A stretch of DNA of 64,000 nucleotides from Alteraurantiacibacter aquimixticola (lineage in GTDB: Bacteria > Pseudomonadota > Alphaproteobacteria > Sphingomonadales > Sphingomonadaceae), in contig NZ_SSHH01000001.1 of NCBI RefSeq assembly GCF_004965515.1, positions 933,280 through 997,279 of the forward strand, written 5' to 3'. Position 1 is the first letter of the stretch, and each line of letters starts with the position of its first letter. Under the pieces are notes generated by a model, which was not told the DNA's origin, made no database searches, and saw only the letters and a program-made list of their open reading frames with translations. Shown here piece after piece: positions 61,219-64,000 of the stretch. A program made the translations under genes and the position numbers.

Positions 61219-62082
61219 ATGAAGCTCGGACAGATTTCCCGGCGCGGTTGCATGATGGCGATGGGCGGCATGGCGGCGCCTGCCTTGCTCAATCCGTCGG
61301 CTGCGCTGGCGGCTGCTCCCGCAGCGAATGTCACGCGGCCGCGCAAGCCCTACCTGATCGCGCATCGCGGCGGCGTGGTTGACCGGACGCGGACCGAAAA
61401 CTCGCTCCCCGCACTGCGCGAGGCCATGAGGCGGAGCTACACCCATGTGGAAGTCGATGTCCGTTGCACCCGCGACGGGCAGGCGGTTTGCCTCCACGAT
61501 GGCAATCTTGCGCGAACAACCGGCGTGGACGTCAATATCAACGAGGTCACGCTGGATCAGCTCCATGAGCGTGTGAGCCCGGAGGTCGTGCCGAGCTTCG
61601 ATACCTTTGCCCGGGAGTGCGCCGCCGGGCAGATGCACCTGATGGTGGACGTGAAGGAGACGCCGGACCTGCTCCTCCCCGCCTTTGCGGAAAGCGTGAA
61701 TGCGTCGCTGCACCGCCATGGCCTTGCAGAAGGGGCGCTGCTGATCGGCAGCGGCCCGGTGATCGAACGGATCGGCAGCCCCGCGAAGGTGAAGTGGCGC
61801 AAGTCCTTTGCCGAATTCGAGCGGGAAGTGATCGGGGAGGGCGGGGATCCCGCACGGTATTTCGCCTTCGATCATCCCTTGGATTTCCGTGCCGTGGACA
61901 TCGCCGGTTTTCGCCGGGTGGGCGTGGATGTGATCGTGACGGTCAACCTGCTGCATTACCTGGAGGAGGACCCGATCGCTCAGGGCCAGGCGGACCTTGC
62001 CTATGCGCGCGGGCTCGGTGTCGACGGATATCAGATTGATATGGACTATGAATATTTCACAAGAAACATAATTTCATTGTGA
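61219..62082 (+). CDS. Glycerophosphodiester phosphodiesterase, Tat-exported
   Basis: A 287-residue exported enzyme from ATG 61219. A twin-arginine-like signal (QISRRGCMMAMGGMAAPALL) is followed by GDPD motifs: LIAHRGGVVDRTRTENSLPA with the HRG and EN pair, VEVDVRCTRDGQAVCLHDG with E-x-D and catalytic His-Asp, and LMVDVKET. It hydrolyses glycerophosphodiesters to glycerol 3-phosphate and alcohol outside the cytoplasm. A TBDR gene begins 111 bases later, probably for import of the substrate across the outer membrane. Confidence 0.85.
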   Translation: MKLGQISRRGCMMAMGGMAAPALLNPSAALAAAPAANVTRPRKPYLIAHRGGVVDRTRTENSLPALREAMRRSYTHVEVDVRCTRDGQAVCLHDGNLARTTGVDVNINEVTLDQLHERVSPEVVPSFDTFARECAAGQMHLMVDVKETPDLLLPAFAESVNASLHRHGLAEGALLIGSGPVIERIGSPAKVKWRKSFAEFEREVIGEGGDPARYFAFDHPLDFRAVDIAGFRRVGVDVIVTVNLLHYLEEDPIAQGQADLAYARGLGVDGYQIDMDYEYFTRNIISL

Positions 62083-62193
62083 TCAATTGAAGAAATAAAA
62101 GTCTGAATTTCAAAGGTAAAAAAGTGACGGTTCTCATTTCGCCGGGTGGTGATTTGGGGGTGTGTCAACGCGTCTAATGAACAGGGGGTAATA

Positions 62194-64000
62194 ATGAGGT
62201 ATTTCAAAGGGGCCAGTTTGGTCGCAATCGCTCTGCATACGGGCTTTGGCAGCGTCGCTTACGCGAACGAGGCTGAGGATGAGAGCGCATATGCTGCCGA
62301 TCAGGCCGTCGCCGGCGGAACGATCGTCGTCACCGGTTACAAGGACAGCCTGAACAGGGCGGAGGAGATCAAGAAGGAGACAACCGGGACGCGTGAAACG
62401 ATCCTGGCGGAGGATATTGCGGCCTTCCCCGAACATAACCTTGCCGATGCGCTCCAGCGTATCCCGGGCATCACCATCACGCGCGAAGCGGGGGAGGGGC
62501 GGCAGATCCAGCTGCGCGGTCTCGGGCCCGATTTCACGCAGGTGACGCTGAACGGGATGGAAGCGCTGGCCACCACCTCATCGGCCATGGACTCGCGCGG
62601 TTCGGTCAGCCGTACCCGCGGTTTCGACTACAACATCTTCGCCTCGGAATTGTTCAACCGGGTCGATGTCTACAAGACCTATTCGGCGGAACTCGACGAA
62701 GGCGGCCTGGCCGGCACGGTGGCGCTGACGACGGCGCGGCCTTTCGACTATGACGGCTTCCAGGCCGCATTCAGCGCACAAGGCGTGGCAAACGACAATG
62801 TCGACACGATCGGCAAGCGTTTTGCCGCGCTGATCAGCAATAACTGGGGCGATTTCGGGTTGCTCGCTTCGGTCGCCTACAGCCGCCGCGACGTATCCGA
62901 AACCGGCTATGACACGGTCCGCTGGCGCCGCGTGGATTCGCAGAATGCGGACATCTCCGCGCTTCCGCAGGCCACGCAGGACCTGATCGAGGACAAGCAG
63001 CTGTGGTTCCCCCGCGGCGCGCGCCCGATCATCTTCGACAGCGACACAGAGCGCCTGGGCGCAACGATCGCGCTGCAATGGCAGCCCACCGATGGCCTGC
63101 GCCTTGGCATTGACGGCCTGTATGGCGAGCTGAACGCCAATCGCGACGAATTCCACATCCAGCACGCGACCGGCACCTCGACCGGCATGGGCTGCTACCA
63201 GCTTTTCGGCGAGATCGAATGCGCGAGCGTGACCGAACTGGAATTCAACAGCCAGAACCACGTCACCTATTATTCGCTGCTCAACACCACGCTGGCTTCG
63301 GAGAGCAAGGTGGAGGATGCGGATTCCACCATCGAACAGCTGGTCTTCAACGCCGACTGGCAGCTTTCGGACAGTTTCCACATGAGCGGTCTGGCAGGTC
63401 GGGAAGAGACGACTTTCATCGACAACAGCGCGAAGGTGTACATGGTCACGCGCGGCGACATGACGCTCGACTTCACCCAGGGCTTCACCGGCCTCAACAC
63501 CTATCACTTCGATACGCTTGATCCGACCCGCTACACCTACTCCGATCTCGACATCTGGCAGCCGCAGATCGAAAACCGGTTCGATACGGCGAAGCTGGAC
63601 TTCGACTACAGCTTCGATCCGCTCATCGCCCTGCGTTTCGGCGCGAGCTTCAAGCGTTACCGCAACGAATACAGCGTCGTGGAAAACGAGAACATCAACA
63701 AGGCGGGCTTCAACGATGGGTCGGTCGACGGCACCGTCGATCCGGATGTCACCTTCGTGAGCGATGCCACCGGCGCGGAGTGGCTGAGCGTGGACGTGCT
63801 GGAAGTCTACCGGCGCATGGGCATCGAGCGCTACCTGCCGGAGCCGGACAGGAAGCATGTCGTCATCGAAGAGACCATGGCCGGTTATGCGCTGTTCGAC
63901 CTGCAGGACATTCCGCTGGGGCAGGGTTCGCTGCGCAGCAATATCGGCGTGCGCTACTATGATACTCAGATCACGTCGGAAGGCCATGTGGGCGATACAC
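62194..64000 (+). CDS. TonB-dependent receptor (partial, 3' end outside window)
   Basis: At least 602 residues of an outer-membrane receptor starting at ATG 62194 (GGGGGTAATA upstream). Signal to about SVAYANE, TonB-box-like GTIVVTGYKDSLNRAEEIKK, plug with NLADALQRIPGITITRE, QIQLRGLGPDFTQVTLNGME and VDVYKTYSAELDEGGLAGTV. These are hallmarks of the TIGR01782/Caulobacter-type family that import sugars and other organics. Two Cys near residues 333 and 343 (GCYQLFGEIECAS) are probably disulfide-linked. It continues past the right edge. Downstream of a Tat glycerophosphodiesterase, it may import phosphodiesters or their products. Confidence 0.88.
   Translation, partial: MRYFKGASLVAIALHTGFGSVAYANEAEDESAYAADQAVAGGTIVVTGYKDSLNRAEEIKKETTGTRETILAEDIAAFPEHNLADALQRIPGITITREAGEGRQIQLRGLGPDFTQVTLNGMEALATTSSAMDSRGSVSRTRGFDYNIFASELFNRVDVYKTYSAELDEGGLAGTVALTTARPFDYDGFQAAFSAQGVANDNVDTIGKRFAALISNNWGDFGLLASVAYSRRDVSETGYDTVRWRRVDSQNADISALPQATQDLIEDKQLWFPRGARPIIFDSDTERLGATIALQWQPTDGLRLGIDGLYGELNANRDEFHIQHATGTSTGMGCYQLFGEIECASVTELEFNSQNHVTYYSLLNTTLASESKVEDADSTIEQLVFNADWQLSDSFHMSGLAGREETTFIDNSAKVYMVTRGDMTLDFTQGFTGLNTYHFDTLDPTRYTYSDLDIWQPQIENRFDTAKLDFDYSFDPLIALRFGASFKRYRNEYSVVENENINKAGFNDGSVDGTVDPDVTFVSDATGAEWLSVDVLEVYRRMGIERYLPEPDRKHVVIEETMAGYALFDLQDIPLGQGSLRSNIGVRYYDTQITSEGHVGDT

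Noticed and set aside
1-64000. CRISPR arrays, tRNA/rRNA genes, IS elements or prophage genes
   Set aside because: I saw no regularly spaced repeats, cloverleaf or rRNA sequence, transposase or integrase frame, or terminal inverted repeats with target duplications.

Overview
The window reads as a piece of a Sphingomonadales genome (Erythrobacteraceae-like Alphaproteobacteria). The reasons are high GC with strong GC3 bias, seven TonB-dependent receptors (TBDRs) in 64 kb, PepSY/DUF3325-type iron-uptake membrane proteins, an alpha-type Fur, type-B carboxylesterases paired with TBDRs, and TTG/GTG starts with ATGA overlaps. I see no rRNA, tRNA, CRISPR, IS element or phage gene. Family names come from motif recognition by eye; no database search was run.

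Region 1 (1-11.4 kb) is a zinc-type uptake locus. A divergent ABC-2 exporter lies to the left. A long operon runs to the right: TBDR, DUF1826, MerC-domain protein, Zur-like Fur-family regulator, LolD-like ATPase, FtsX-like permease with a His-rich loop, DUF3299 protein, a second TBDR and a PepSY protein. A 17-bp perfect inverted repeat carrying a Zur-half-site-like core sits between the divergent promoters.

Region 2 (11.5-27.4 kb) is a Fur-type iron regulon with four visible Fur-box-like sites. It holds a leftward siderophore-type unit (TBDR, fused DUF3325/DUF3649-like protein, PepSY protein). It also holds a rightward extracytoplasmic flavin electron-transfer unit (PepSY, DUF2271, ApbE, membrane-anchored flavodoxin reductase). 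Next comes a haem/haemoglobin-type TBDR with its own TonB, a DUF4198 protein and an EF-hand protein. After a strong terminator there is a Fur-box-led operon containing three divergent copies of a helical protein family I do not recognise, a ferredoxin-NADP reductase and fur. This last operon is the best candidate for an undescribed system.

Region 3 (27.5-57.5 kb) is catabolic. It has a DUF3817 remnant, a tannase/feruloyl esterase, acetoacetyl-CoA synthetase, two AraC regulators, two TBDR units, MFS and MHS transporters, an SMP-30 lactonase, two lipase-type carboxylesterases, acyl-CoA ligase and a complete beta-oxidation set (acyl-CoA dehydrogenase, fused hydratase/3-hydroxyacyl-CoA dehydrogenase, two SDRs, thiolase). 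Its regulators are a TetR protein and a rare double-TetR fusion. Three related operator-like palindromes (39.3, 42.8 and 49.4 kb) suggest one TetR regulon for ester or acyl substrate uptake, hydrolysis and oxidation.

Region 4 (57.5-64 kb) looks like a phosphate-starvation phosphodiester-scavenging locus. It has a Tat-type metallophosphoesterase, a DUF5690 transporter-like protein, a DeoR/GlpR repressor, a Tat-type glycerophosphodiester phosphodiesterase and a TBDR cut by the window end. Pho-box-like sites precede both hydrolases.
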